Shown: positions 27,446-38,327 of the stretch, in pieces
Layout: every line of letters begins with the position of its first letter
Numbering within the stretch: position 1 is the stretch's first letter
Assembly: GCA_027886175.1 (NCBI GenBank)
Contig: JAJNNQ010000075.1
Coordinates: 4,133,001 to 4,197,000 of the forward strand
Direction: 5' to 3'
Origin: Phylloscopus collybita
Taxonomy: Eukaryota > Chordata > Aves > Passeriformes > Phylloscopidae
DNA: 64,000 nucleotides
Made by a program: the position numbers and the translations under genes
Notes under the pieces: model-generated
The model's database searches: none
Told to the model about the DNA's origin: nothing
What the model saw: the letters and a program-made list of their open reading frames with translations, nothing else

Positions 27446-27612
27446 TTATATCTATATCTATATCTATATCTATATCTATATCTATATCTATATCTATATC
27501 TATCTATCTATATCTATCTATATCATCTATATCTGTATCTATACCTATACCTATATCTATATCTATCTATATAAGTATATAGATATATACATACACATAT
27601 AAATATATATAT
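27446..27612 (+). repeat. ATATCT hexanucleotide microsatellite
   Basis: Nearly perfect ATATCT units for the first 70 bases, then a mixture of TATC and ATATCT with single changes, ending in a purer TA-rich segment. The repeating Tyr-Ile peptide on the + strand is not a gene. Confidence 0.97.
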
Positions 27613-29342
27613 GCCTGTGTTGTATGCAATAAAGATATATATGTGAGAAAAAAAAAAAAGGTGAGCAGGGAGGAGGACTAGGAAAAATACTATAACAGAG
27701 TAATGAGAGAGAAGTAGTTTTGCACACAGGTTGTAGCCCACAGGTAGCAGTGAGCACAATTTGCCACCTCTGCAGCAATCACCAGCTTTCTGTGGTTATT
27801 ACTGTGTGACCTCAGCAAGGAGTTTCAGCTGCCACAGGAGAAGATGGGTCATTTGGTGGGAATTCAGCCTGGGCTGAGCTTTACTGCTCTATCTAGAAAG
27901 CTGGGAATGAGGTCCTTGCAAGGTGCCTTGTGAACATAGCCAGGTCATGGACCTGCAGGATGATATTTGGTGCAAGGGCTTCAGGAGGAATAGAAAGTTT
28001 GGAGGTGTCAAAGGCAGAGATGAAGTGACTTTAATTTTTAAGGCGTATAATCCAGTTAGTTCTCAGAGGGGGGCTTGGCAGTGTAGGCAGAGCAAAAAGG
28101 TCAGTTTTGGAGAAGTTTTCTAGAAAGTGGCATCAGAATTTAATCACAGGCTGGAGGTATGAGTCATGAGAGGATATCACGTCAAAGTGAAAGCTGAGAT
28201 TGGCAGGAAGGAATCTGATTTTATTTCTGAAATTAAGACAGGTATAGGGAGGAAAGGATTTCATGAAAAATTCAGAAGCTGGGTTTTGAGCATGTTCAGT
28301 TTTAGAAGTAGTAAATTATTAACAGAAATATCTCCAAGAAAGGCCAAAAGTAGTTTGGTTTGATGACTCTAGGCTTAAAGATTTCTTGTTTTCTCTAAGC
28401 TTGATTGTTATTTGAGTGTTCATCTTCATTCTAGCAAGGAAAAATATGGATTTGTGTCACAGAGGACGACTGGAAACTTCCATCTTCATATATCTATTAT
28501 TGCAGTTCTTTTGTGCATTCAAATTGAATTTTGAGACAGGTCATGATATAGCAGCAGGATGCAATCAAAATAAAGAAGTCATGGGAAGGTTTGAGAGTTT
28601 CCAGCTTGCATCTGCCAGGATTATTGTCTCATGCCTTAATGCAAAAGTGGACTAATCATACATAGGGAAAATGGGGAAAAATTAATACAATCCACAATCC
28701 ACTGGCAAGTGAAACAACTAAGAGTCATAAGACTCAGGTAAGCTGTGAGTGAAATTTAAAGAAACTTCATGAAGAATATGTTCATTTTAGTGGGCACCCC
28801 TGCTTCTGAGCCCCCCCCAGTGTGTGGACATTGGGCACAGGTAGTCTGGTAACCACATGTCAGCCCTGCCCTGCACAGAGTCTGTGCCTGGCCTGGTTTG
28901 ATAGCCCTCATTTAGCTCAGCTCATTGCATTTCAGTCGTGGCTGGGCTAAAGGAGGCCCCTGAGGCTCAGTGTCCTACTGCTTATGTTTACACAGCCACT
29001 GAAATGTGGTAAATCATCTACCTGCCTGTTAGTAGGGGGTTATACATTATCTCGTACCAGGCTGTGGCTGGTGTGTGAGGACACAAACATTGTTATGGCC
29101 TGGACATCTCATACAGTGTTTCATGGTTATTTTTTAAGACAAGTATGGGAAATGAGTCACAGATCCACAATTTTTGTTCAAATGATCAGTATAACTTTTT
29201 TTCTTTTTCTTTCTAAAAGCATCTTGCACTGGTGTCTCTGTACCTCTGGGCATGGAGAACTCCTGTCTCATCTGTCTTCTCACACCCATTTGAGTTCCTT
29301 CTGCTTCATACAGTACCTCACAGATCTCTTCCTACAGACCTC

Positions 29343-29361
29343 AAAAAAAAAAAAAAAAAAA
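29343..29361 (+). repeat. Homopolymer of 19 A
   Basis: A pure A run following ACAGACCTC and followed by GACAATG. No upstream retrocopy was recognised. Confidence 0.95.
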
Positions 29362-29640
29362 GACAATGATACTACACACAGGATTAGTTTAGCCAGCAAC
29401 TTTAAAAAAAGCAAACTCCCTGTTAGGTGTTACCTCTAAGGATCCACACCACTGTGTGCTTGTTGAATGGGTGATGCAGAAAATACTGTTTCCACTTGAA
29501 ATGGTAGAAAATCCAGGAAAAATGTTTCCACTTCCATATTGCCATATTCCTGTTTGACTGAGCTCACGTATTTGACTTTGCATGCACAGAATTGAGTACA
29601 GGAGTCTAGTTTTGGGTATATGCTGTTAAACAGGCATTAC

Positions 29641-29932
29641 TTTTCTTGTGAGCAGGTGTAGTTCACTGCCATCTCCATAGCAAATGTGGCACAATCACCA
29701 CTCTTATCACTGATTTCTAGAGCAGGTAACATTCCCTGGAGGTCTGCAATCCATCCAGTGTCTAGACTAAACCTGCTCTGAGGCTGAGACATGCTCCCCA
29801 AACAGCACAAAGTGCTATAGGCTCCTTTTTTACCATTAACTTTTGCAGCCACAGTCAGAAAGTCTGACAAAATTGGCATGAGGCTTTTCAAAATCTCTTC
29901 TACAGAAGGAGAGGTTTGTCCAACATCCATCA
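29641..29932 (-). other. Candidate unrecognised minus-strand exon in TRAPPC9 intron
   Basis: On the minus strand a long pyrimidine tract (TTCTCCTTTTTTCCTGCC) runs into TTCTGCAG, an excellent acceptor, at 29933. The segment then stays open for 96 codons and meets a usable donor, GTAATG, at 29640. The translation starts MDVGQTSPSVEEILKSLM and ends MEMAVNYTCSQE. Unlike the chance frames around it, it has balanced acidic, basic and hydrophobic residues and little low-complexity sequence. I recognise no family. It could be an exon of a gene nested in the intron, a decayed pseudogene exon or chance. It begins with 2 bases of a split codon and ends with 2. Confidence 0.25.
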
Positions 29933-30034
29933 CTGCAGAATGGCAGGAAAAAAGGAGAAAATTTAAAGTCTCATTAAGCAACCAGTGAGGAAAGAGATTA
30001 TTTGCTTTCAGTAAACTGTAGGTTAAGTCATGTC

Positions 30035-30132
30035 ATGGTGTGATTTTTAGGTTTGTCCTGTGCAGAGCCAGAAGTTGGAGTCAATGATCCTTGTGTGTTC
30101 CCTTCTAATTCAGGGTATTCTATGATTCAGTT
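30035..30132 (+). mobile_element. CR1 LINE 3' end, short piece
   Basis: Tail-only copy in sense orientation: GTCCTGTGCAGAGCCAGAAG, GGAGTCAATGATCCTTGTG, then GTATTCTATGATTC, which is the CR1 terminal octamer motif. It is related to the piece at 15935. Confidence 0.8.
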
Positions 30133-30247
30133 CAATTCCTGCAGAGGTTTTGCACAAAGCTGCCAGTGTACCATAACCAGTGTTACATGATACATCCTAA
30201 TACGTTTTAGTTTTCTTTAAATGTAATATAGGGCTTTTTTCCCCCCT

Positions 30248-30249
<2 letters not shown>

Positions 30250-30303
<54 letters not shown>
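30250..30303 (+). repeat. Homopolymer of 54 T in a pyrimidine block
   Basis: The run is flanked by C-rich sequence (TTTTTCCCCCCTCC before, CCCCCACAG after), making about 75 bases of nearly pure pyrimidine on the + strand. It resembles an extreme splice acceptor, but no open exon follows: frames close within about 20 codons. Confidence 0.97.
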
Positions 30304-30611
30304 CCCCCACAGGACTGGATAAGAATGCTCTGAAAGTAGTCTTGACACAGACAAGCTAGAGAAATAAAGTCTTCAATAACTTAAAATAACATGCAAATCC
30401 CAGGCTTGTGAAATTTCAAACACGAGACACACACTGCATGACAGCCTGACCTCCTGCCTGTGTAGCTGATAACAAAAAGAAATTTTGTCAAACCTGCTTG
30501 TGATGGACAGATAAAAAAGGGTTGGCCCAAATTCATAAATGAGACTATTTAAGCACATTGGGCCCATATCATGGAATATTTTAAAATAAGTCAAAAGGAG
30601 CTCAGGCTTAC

Positions 30612-30897
30612 CGGAAAACAGAGCTTTGAGCATCTTAAAATTCTAAGGATCTGCCTTTGAGCATTTACATTAGGACTGGACACAAGCAGTATAAACTCTG
30701 AAGTGATTTTCACTTGATAGCAAAATGGGCAAAGCACCAAATCACAGGTTATCTTGGCTGCCAGAGGATGAGACAAGCAGGTGCCATCCATGTGCCAGCA
30801 ATTTCTTAGGGAAGGAGAAATGTCTGTCATAAAAGGCATGTGTGAAGTAAAATAACTCCCACCAAAACCAGGGAGGTTAAACTGAACTGACACATTT
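30612..30897 (-). other. Second candidate unrecognised minus-strand exon
   Basis: On the minus strand the acceptor-like GATTTATTTCAG ends at 30898, and the donor CCG/GTAAGC starts at 30611. The 286 bases between are open for 95 codons. The peptide includes VQFNLPGFGGSYFTSHM and KITCDLVLCPFCYQVKITS, with seven cysteines, and has no recognised family. The exon begins with 1 base of a split codon and ends in phase 0, so it cannot splice directly to the candidate at 29641-29932, which needs 1 base from the preceding exon. A further exon between them, two unrelated signals, or chance are all possible. Confidence 0.2.
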
Positions 30898-30899
30898 CT

Positions 30900-33800
30900 G
30901 AAATAAATCTGTGGTTAATGTGCATTCAGGTTTTAAGATCCCAAGTGGAAGCTGGAGGCAGTCAAACCCCAGAGCACGAGTCATGTTCCTGCTTCCCTCC
31001 TCAGCCAGCGTGACCCTATTATTTGGAGTTAATGGAAGAAGGTTGTACCACATTCAGATGTTCATAGCCAAGATCAAGTAGTGCTAAAACTGAATGCTGG
31101 TCACATGTCTTGGAGTTTAAAATTGGACATAAACATTGCACTGATTTGGAGGAAGAAATCTTACTCAGGGTAAATGGCAAGGTTGAGGAATCCTTTTGCA
31201 AGCGAGTCCCACGGGATGCTGCAGCATCCTCAGCCCCTTGGCATCACAGAGTTAAGAACAGACACAAACTGGGAACGATTTGGCAAGAATGATAATGGGA
31301 CCAGTTGGGACCTGTCATCAGCATACTGGGCACTGCAAAGGAGTGATTAAATAGGAAGACACGGACAATTATCAAAGACTAATTGCTTATTGTTGCTAGA
31401 ACTATATTTTAAATGTGTTTTTCTTTTTAATTGCTTTTGGAGGAAATAAAGTGTCCTTAATTTAATTCTAAAATGTTTGGGAATGGGAAGTCTGCCAGGA
31501 ACAGGGCAGCTCAGAGGTCTTGTGAAAGCAATTGCCTCTTTCACCAGCCTATATTCATTTCCAGTTATCCCATCCTTTGCCAACTTTCCTGTTTTCTGGT
31601 TCATGCCCTGATGTTGGCTGAAGGTCTCTGGGTTGTTGGTACTTGCAGGAAGCTGCAATAGTTTGTTCATATCTTTTCCTGTATTTTTCATTCATCATTG
31701 TCCAAGGGCCTTGACCCAAAGAGGAGCTGAACTCTTCAGGCCCACAGGGGGTTTGGAGCAGCAAGCTCTGAGTATAAGGGCAGTTTTTAGGACAGGACTA
31801 GCAGTGGTTGACAAGGTGAGATATCTGTGTAGTTTGAACCTGTTACAACACAAACATCTGTATACCTCTGTGCTCCGGTACTACTGACTGCAGGGAAATT
31901 CAGCAAGGGCTGAATTTCTCTCACTGTTGTGTCAGTATAACAGTGAATGAATATAAGGATGTTATTCCAAATTAAGATGTTCAGGTTTGGTGCAAGGAGC
32001 AGGTCCAAATCACAGACAGAAGGTTAAATGCAAGTAGCTAGGAGGGTCTTGTGTTATTAAATAACCATTCAGCTTTTTCCTGATGAAAGTGACAGGGAAC
32101 ACAGTTTTATATTCATAGAAATATCTTTTGTATGGATGTATTCAGCTCTGAAAGGACCTCATCATGGACAAATGAATGTAACCAAATCTGCCTCTCTGTG
32201 TGCAAATAATTTGCAGGAACGGTTTGGAAAATGAAAGGAAGCTGGTCTGCATTAGGGAGAACAAGTGCAAGGGAGGAAACAGAAGCAGCGTTTAGATTCA
32301 TACTTTAGAGGAGACACAGGAAAATCCAGGGATCCTGTTTGTCTCAGTAGAATGCCACATGTCACCTGCTCCTCTAAGCTACCCTCAAAACCAGGCTGAT
32401 AAATCTGTTGCTGACTTGACACAGAGCATGAGGGGAGGGAATGGGAAACTTGATTGTGTGGAGACAGGCAGGATCTGCTCTGTACAGAGAGTTTGCCTGT
32501 GGTACAGATATTTTCCTCCTTTGTGATCTTTTCTTGCACTTGCATAAAATGTAAGATCAGAAATGGAGAGAATTGATTAAACCTACTTCTGAACAAATTA
32601 TTTCAAAAAGAATTCCCTTTTCATTGTTAAGTTCTTTGCAAAGTCCTGAACGAACGCTCTTGCAAAAATGGTTAAGGGAAAAAAAAAAAAAAAAAAAAAA
32701 AGAGGTTGTTCCAGACATCATGGCTGACCCTTTCTGTGTTCTTTTAAGGCAATTAGAAGGAAAGCTGGCCCGGGCAAACATTTTAATCAACATTTTCAAT
32801 TGCTTGAACACAGAAAAACTGAATCGTTCCATGAGACCTTCATTGCAGCAACTCCAGCATGGGCTCTGGGTCTTTGGCTTTCCTCCACCAAGGTACCTGA
32901 TGGACATTATCCAGAGATGTCAGTGATGCTGCTGCTGCCCTCTCCCTTCCCCAGGCCATGGTTCTCATGGTTCACAGACCAAGATGAGTAAATTAGTATT
33001 TTTAAATTAATAGTTGGAATGGTTGATTGACAGAGTACCCTAACTATAACAGCAAAGCTAGGCAAGACTTGATTTTCTGGTTTCAAAGATCTCTTTTACC
33101 TTTTATGTGAATGGTATTTACTCATCTGGGCATCTCATGCCTTGAGTTTTGTTGGCCAATTTGTTTGTCCAAAGCCATTCTTCTGTGAGGTGTTTGCTCA
33201 AAGTCCTGGGCCAAATTCCCAGCTGCAGAGAATGGCAGAGACCAGTGCATGTGCATCAGCTGGGGATTCAACATCCAGTTTAAAGGGAAATATCCAATGG
33301 AAACTTCTCCATCCCTCCCCTGTAAACATGAGCAAAACCACCCTGCCTTTTTCTGCAGCCTGTTTTTTAAAATCAGATTAAAAATGAGTGAAGAGAGAAA
33401 ACATTGCTGGAATATGCATTTCCACTCGGGATAAATGTATTTGTAAGTGGCTTTCCAAAATTAAACTTTGACAGTGGCAAAGAGGGACTTGGGTGTGAAA
33501 ATGCAATTAGCCATGACTCAGGACTCTTGATATACAGGGGGAACAATGAGTTGTGAGTTCTTGCATGGGAACTTGACAAAGTGGCAAGAACAACTTACTG
33601 CATGTTAATATGAGCAGAGTAAATAACACAAAATATTATTAATGTATTTATTTCTAAGCAGCTCCTTTGGGTGATGTAAACAGAAGTGCACCTGGCAGGT
33701 GATGGTAAATTATGTTCTTCTGGAGTAGTCATTTTCTTCCTGTTAGTAACATTTATTCCCTTTTCTTGAGAGTTCTGAGGTCCTGAAAGAAAGGCATTAT

Positions 33801-35304
33801 AAAATACTGATGTACTATTTTCACATATTGGTCTCTCACACACTTCCTGTGGTGTCAATAAGCATCACCCATCAGCTGGGCCATGACGTAGTTTTTCCAT
33901 CTTAAAGATTAGTTCATGGAGATCCTAAAAGGCTTGGCAAAGGTTGTCAATGAAAAAGCAAAGCTTTCCAATCACCCTTCTCAGTGGTTGTGGCAGCCTC
34001 ATCCTCCACCTTCCAAAATGTGAAATAACATTTTGTCCCTTGATACAATAATCACTTAGGGAAGGTCCTAGAGGGAAAAGAGAATGGCCCCGTGACAGTT
34101 CATTAATGTGTGGCAGAGACAATGTCTGTCCTTTTTTCATGGCTGTCAGGCATTGCAGGGAAATTTTGGCACCCAAGGATGCCAACGTAGTGGGCATTGT
34201 AGGTAAGTGAACAGGAAAAGGGGTGGGGAGGGCAGCATTCTGTTGGCTTATTCCATTGCTTCAAAAATGATTTAACTTTTAATTAGAAGGAGGTTGGGAG
34301 ATTGCTAGGTCTTTATGCTTTTTTCTTTTCCCCTTTCTGTCATCCAGATTTTATGCTGCCACTTTTAAAATGCAATTTATATATGCAGTTGGAATTAAAC
34401 TTGGTCCTTCTAATTTTCTGAAGTGCTGTTTCTCTCGTATCTGAATCCTTGTAGGATGGAGGTACAGCCACGACTGATTTCTGTGCTAGTGACTGCATGT
34501 TCTGATTCAGAGCTCCTGTGCTCCTAAGCCAATAATGATTCACTCTCACAGCAGTGGTGTGAGCAGTCTCAGCTTTTATATGCCATCTGTGTGAGTGAGC
34601 TGAATCTGCAGAAACGGGACCCTGTGCACATGGCTTTTCCTCTGCTCATGGATGAAAATATTAAAGCAAATCCGTATGGTCCATGAGATGTTTTCTGTGT
34701 CAGGAAGGGAGTAAAGCTGCCTGTCAAACCAAGCTGTTCTCTCTGATGAAAGGGGGCTGTTTTTAAACACTCCTTTCCATAGTATTTTGCACGCCAGCCA
34801 TGTGTGCTTTCTCATCTGACATCTCATTGAGATCCTTGGCTCCGGTACTGCAGGAGGGAAGTGTGTTCTGGGAAGGAAGGAAATTATCTCTCAATATGTA
34901 CACAAACACGTGTGCACACACACACTCTTCAGTCAATCTAAATGAATTGAATTTTTTTTTTTTTTTGGAATGCGCAAAAAAAAATTAATCTGTTTGAGCC
35001 AGACTTAATTGCTTCCCTTTTGTTTGGATTTTCTATTTTCTCATGAAGATATTAGAAAGAAACGCTCTGAGCTATTATTAGATACAAAAGTAGAGATAGA
35101 GGGCAAAGGGTTCATTTACAATTCCTACAGCAAACCATTGAAGCTAAAAGGCAATTGATGAGCAGCTTGAAAATACAGATTCATCCACTAAGCTTAGGGA
35201 GTGTTTCCAAAGGTTTGTGCTCTGGTCTGGGGATCTAACCCTTTGTGCAGCTGTAAAACCCACTGGATGGAGGAAGCAGAAAACAAGTGGGGTTTGTTTG
35301 TATT
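30900..35304. other. Intronic stretch, mostly featureless
   Basis: No CR1 or LTR was recognised. Two minus-strand frames (33595-33858 and 33925-34197) have mildly coding-like composition but no clear pair of splice sites. A 16-base perfect palindrome, GGATGCTGCAGCATCC, lies at 31214-31229. Confidence 0.55.
32679..32701 (+). repeat. Homopolymer of 23 A
   Basis: A pure A run after GGTTAAGGG and before GAGGTTG. Confidence 0.95.
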
Positions 35305-35380
35305 TGGTTTTTTGTTTGTTTGTTTGTTTGTTTGTTTTTTTGGGGGTTTTTTGGGGGTTTTTTTGTTTTTTTTTTTTGTT
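35305..35380 (+). repeat. TTTG repeat and T/G low-complexity tract
   Basis: Five to six TTTG units, followed by alternating G and T runs. It accounts for the poly-Phe/Val frames and the Lys/Thr/Gln frame on the opposite strand. Confidence 0.93.
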
Positions 35381-35757
35381 AATGAAAGGATTCACCTTGC
35401 AGGGAGAAGCTTGAAAACATGAACTGATATAAAGTAATGAATTGATATAAATGCACTGCTTTTGAAGGAGGCAACTGGACTTCAGCTCTGTGCCAGGAGA
35501 CTGGGAAGCATAAAGGTTATCCACAGACACACATCCCTTGTGTTTTGAGAAACTCAAGTCAGTTAATCCCTGTTAATAGGATACCATTATAACCACTACC
35601 TCACCTCCATGATCTTAGGGCAATACTGCAAGAAGCAATTGATCATGTTGGGCAGGACAGCCCAAGGCATTAGAGTGTGCTGCTGCAGAAGAAATCCAAT
35701 GCCAAAAAGCTTTCCTAGCCCTTCCCTAAAATGCAGTGGTGATAATCACTTCCTTTG

Positions 35758-36081
35758 AAAGAATCACAGAGATGGACAGGGACCTCTGGAAACCACGTGG
35801 TCCTATCCCTGTTCAAGCAGGGCCCCCTAAAGCCCCTTGCCATGGACCGTGTGCAGATGGCTTTTGAGTATCTCCAGGGCTGGAGACTCCACAACCTCCC
35901 TGGGCAACCCAGCAGTGCTGGGTCACCTTCACAGTAAAGAAAGTATTTCTTTATGTATGTATTTCTTTAAGTATGGTCAGAGGAGAGCTCCTATGTTTCA
36001 TGTGTGCACATTGCTTCTGACCCTACCGCTGGGCAGCACTGAATCAAAGAGCCCAGTTCTGCCATCTTTGCACCTTCCCTC
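35758..36081 (-). mobile_element. CR1 LINE, 3' part of a copy split by an LTR
   Basis: Antisense CR1: AATCACAGAGATGGACAGGG at the 3' end, then CTCCACAACCTCCCTGGGCA, TTCACAGTAAAGAAAG and CATCTTTGCACCTTCCCTC. It stops exactly at the LTR boundary and resumes at 36545 with CCAGATATTTATC, the next stretch expected of the same CR1. Confidence 0.88.
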
Positions 36082-36544
36082 TGATGCCTTAAGTTTTAGC
36101 TTTCATATTTTTCAGATTCTGTGCTGCTGCCTAGGTGTGTAGCTCTGAGCTTCATATAAGTGTCAGTAAGTTCTCTCCTCAGGGTAGGTAGGCAAAACAA
36201 TCCTTTTGCACCTTGAAGTTAAGGACACCATTACAAGCTTCAGGCCCAAAAGGTATAAACAACAGAGAACTGAAGAGAGCAACAAGGAGGATGGGACTTC
36301 ATAACCTGAAGCTGTAATTGGACAATTAGCCCCAATATACAAATGGACCAAAACTTACAAAAGAGTGAAACCTCATGACCAGCTGTCCATTTTGTGACCA
36401 TTTTGGGTCCATCTTGGTTGTAGCCCTGGCCAGGCTCTTTTACTGCCCAAGGTGTGCCCTTAAAGGCCTTTTAATAAATACCTACTTTATTCTCTTAGCT
36501 CTGTCTAGTCTCTGTTCTAGGTCAGTCAGCCTCAAAAGGCATCA
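36082..36544 (+). mobile_element. Solo LTR nested in a CR1 copy
   Basis: This 463-base element starts TGATGCCTT and ends AAGGCATCA, perfect 9-base inverted ends of the TG...CA type. It is flanked by a 4-base target duplication, CCTC (36078-36081 and 36545-36548). Removing the element and one CCTC restores an uninterrupted CR1 reading CTTCCCTCCAGATATTT. AATAAA at 36473-36478 sits 66 bases before the end, giving a + strand orientation. A 4-base duplication suits a gammaretrovirus-like (ERV1) origin. No internal viral genes remain, as expected after recombination between two LTRs. Confidence 0.92.
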
Positions 36545-36760
36545 CCTCCAGATATTTATCTACATTGCTGAGATCCCCTGGAGTCTTCCCCAGCCTGAGC
36601 AGTCCCAGTTCTCACATCCTGTCCTCACAGGAGGGATGCTCCAGTCCCTTAATCCTCTTCATGACCCTGTGTTGGAGTCTCTCCAGTGTGTTCATGTCTC
36701 TCTTGTAATCAGGAGCCCAGATTACAGCACTCCAATACTCCTCAACAGTGTTCCAACTGT

Positions 36761-36765
<5 letters not shown>
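36545..36765 (-). mobile_element. CR1 LINE, 5' part of the same split copy
   Basis: This continues the copy at 35758-36081 after the LTR insertion: CCTCCAGATATTTATCTACA, GAGATCCCCTGGAGTCTTCC, GGAGGGATGCTCCAGTCCC and GGAGCCCAGATTACAGCAC in antisense order. It gives way to a long poly(A) run at 36762. Confidence 0.88.
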
Positions 36766-36797
<32 letters not shown>

Positions 36798-36848
36798 AAA
36801 TTTTGGAAAAAAAAAAAGGAAATTTTGGAACAGGGACTGTTCCAACTG
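36749..36848 (+). repeat. A-rich insert between 11-base direct repeats
   Basis: TGTTCCAACTG occurs at 36749-36759 and again at 36838-36848. Between them are 34 A, then GGAAATTTTGG, a run of 11 A, GGAAATTTTGG again, and AACAGGGAC. The repeat pair could be a target-site duplication around a poly(A)-bearing insertion in the CR1, or the result of local slippage. Confidence 0.7.
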
Positions 36849-38327
36849 AGACATCAACACTGGTTTTGGATAGCTTCAGCTCGAGCACTGAAGGGTTTTT
36901 TGGTACTCTTTTTGCCAAACCTCTTGTATCTGATGCTGCTGCATTTGGGCAACTTTGGTTAAGGAGGGCTTTTCATCTGAGTACCTCACCTTTGCTGGCC
37001 TGACCTCTGGAATGTTCCTTTCTGAACTTTCTTCTTTGGCAATGGCTTTATTTTGTTTTTTATCCAGTGGCTGCGTTGAGGCTTGTTCAGTTTGCCAGGC
37101 TAAAGGGCATCACAAGAACATGCATCATTTTGTACTTTTTATCTAAGGCAACAAAACAAAACTAAGTTAAAAAAAATCACTTTGCTATAATTTTTTTTTT
37201 CTGTGAAAACTCCTGAAGCATAAAAATAGTGTATTTCCTTGAAGAGGGGATATTACTAATGTAAATCCAATGCAGAGGAATAATATGATGTATGTCAAAA
37301 GGCAAGCAACCGAGGAGGAGCTGGAGTGATGGAAATGCCTCACGGGCATATGAGATTGTGGGGATAGGTATTCACACAAAGGATGCTTTCTTACATGTGC
37401 CCAGGGCTTTCTCTTATCTCTGAACATGAACCCACAGTGAAATAGAAATGTTCCTGTATTAATAGTGCATTGGAGATAACCCTCATCTGAAAAATACTGT
37501 AATACTGCACAACTGGGAACCCTTTCAGAGGAGGGAATTGGACTGGCAATTTCATAGTGTGTTGGTAATGAAACATTTTGGTTCTGTATAAGCAAATGGG
37601 CAAGGTTAATGGACACATTACTCCGGCTGTCATTGTCCCAGCAGTAACCAATTTAGAGGCTTTATATTTTCTGCTGTCCCAGTAAGGGAAAGAAAAGTAG
37701 AAAATTAAAAATAGAAATCCCAGAGTGATTTAAAGTGCAAAGCGTGAATGAGCTTGTAGTACTGTAGTATAATTTTAAAATCCCTCTTTTCCTTATTATC
37801 TGGATTTTAATATACGTATTACATTGCGAATTCTGCCAATGTCTGTCCTGCTCCAAAAACTCACCTTCATACAGAAGGATTTATTCTGGCTGTAACACAT
37901 GAACATGGGCCTCCAGCCCTGGATCTCTCTAGCTGCTGTTTGTATTGATGGTTCCTGTTTGTATTTCCCTTCACCTCATGCTGTTGATTTGCAGCACCAT
38001 GAGAAATGGTCTGTGGCTTTGGCCTTCAAGGGAGGAGGTTAAAAAAATATCTTCTGGTGCCTGTGTATAGATCATAATTGTTTTGGTTTTTTTTTCATAG
38101 CTCTTTCAACAGCTGTGGACAGATATCAGGCCCTCATGAGCTGTTTTTTTCTCAAGTAGGTCCTCTGCACAACAGCACAGCATTGTGTTTTCTTTCCCAA
38201 AATTAACTATTGCCCACTCCTGGTTTCACTGAGGTTACTTTTTTCTGGTTGAGTCTCCTGTCAAGATTAATGCAGTTTCTGAAGCAAACTGTCCAGCCTA
38301 ATGAGGACTTGTTTCCTTGATTTGCAG

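Larger units (their letters stand above)
1..38327 (+). other. Probable upstream TRAPPC9 intron (partial)
   Basis: No other segment before 38328 reads as TRAPPC9, so this is most simply the 3' part of one long intron. Mammalian TRAPPC9 is known for very long 3' introns, which fits. The separately listed CR1 pieces, LTRs, SINE relics and simple repeats are embedded here. The polypyrimidine and acceptor signal for the next exon sits at 38310-38327. A short exon that I failed to recognise cannot be excluded. Confidence 0.7.

Noticed and set aside
27417..27602. Tyr-Ile repeat peptide
   Set aside because: Translation of the ATATCT microsatellite.
36375..36962. 195-codon + frame
   Set aside because: It runs through the end of the solo LTR, antisense CR1 and a poly(A) run encoding poly-Lys; a composite of repeats, not a gene.
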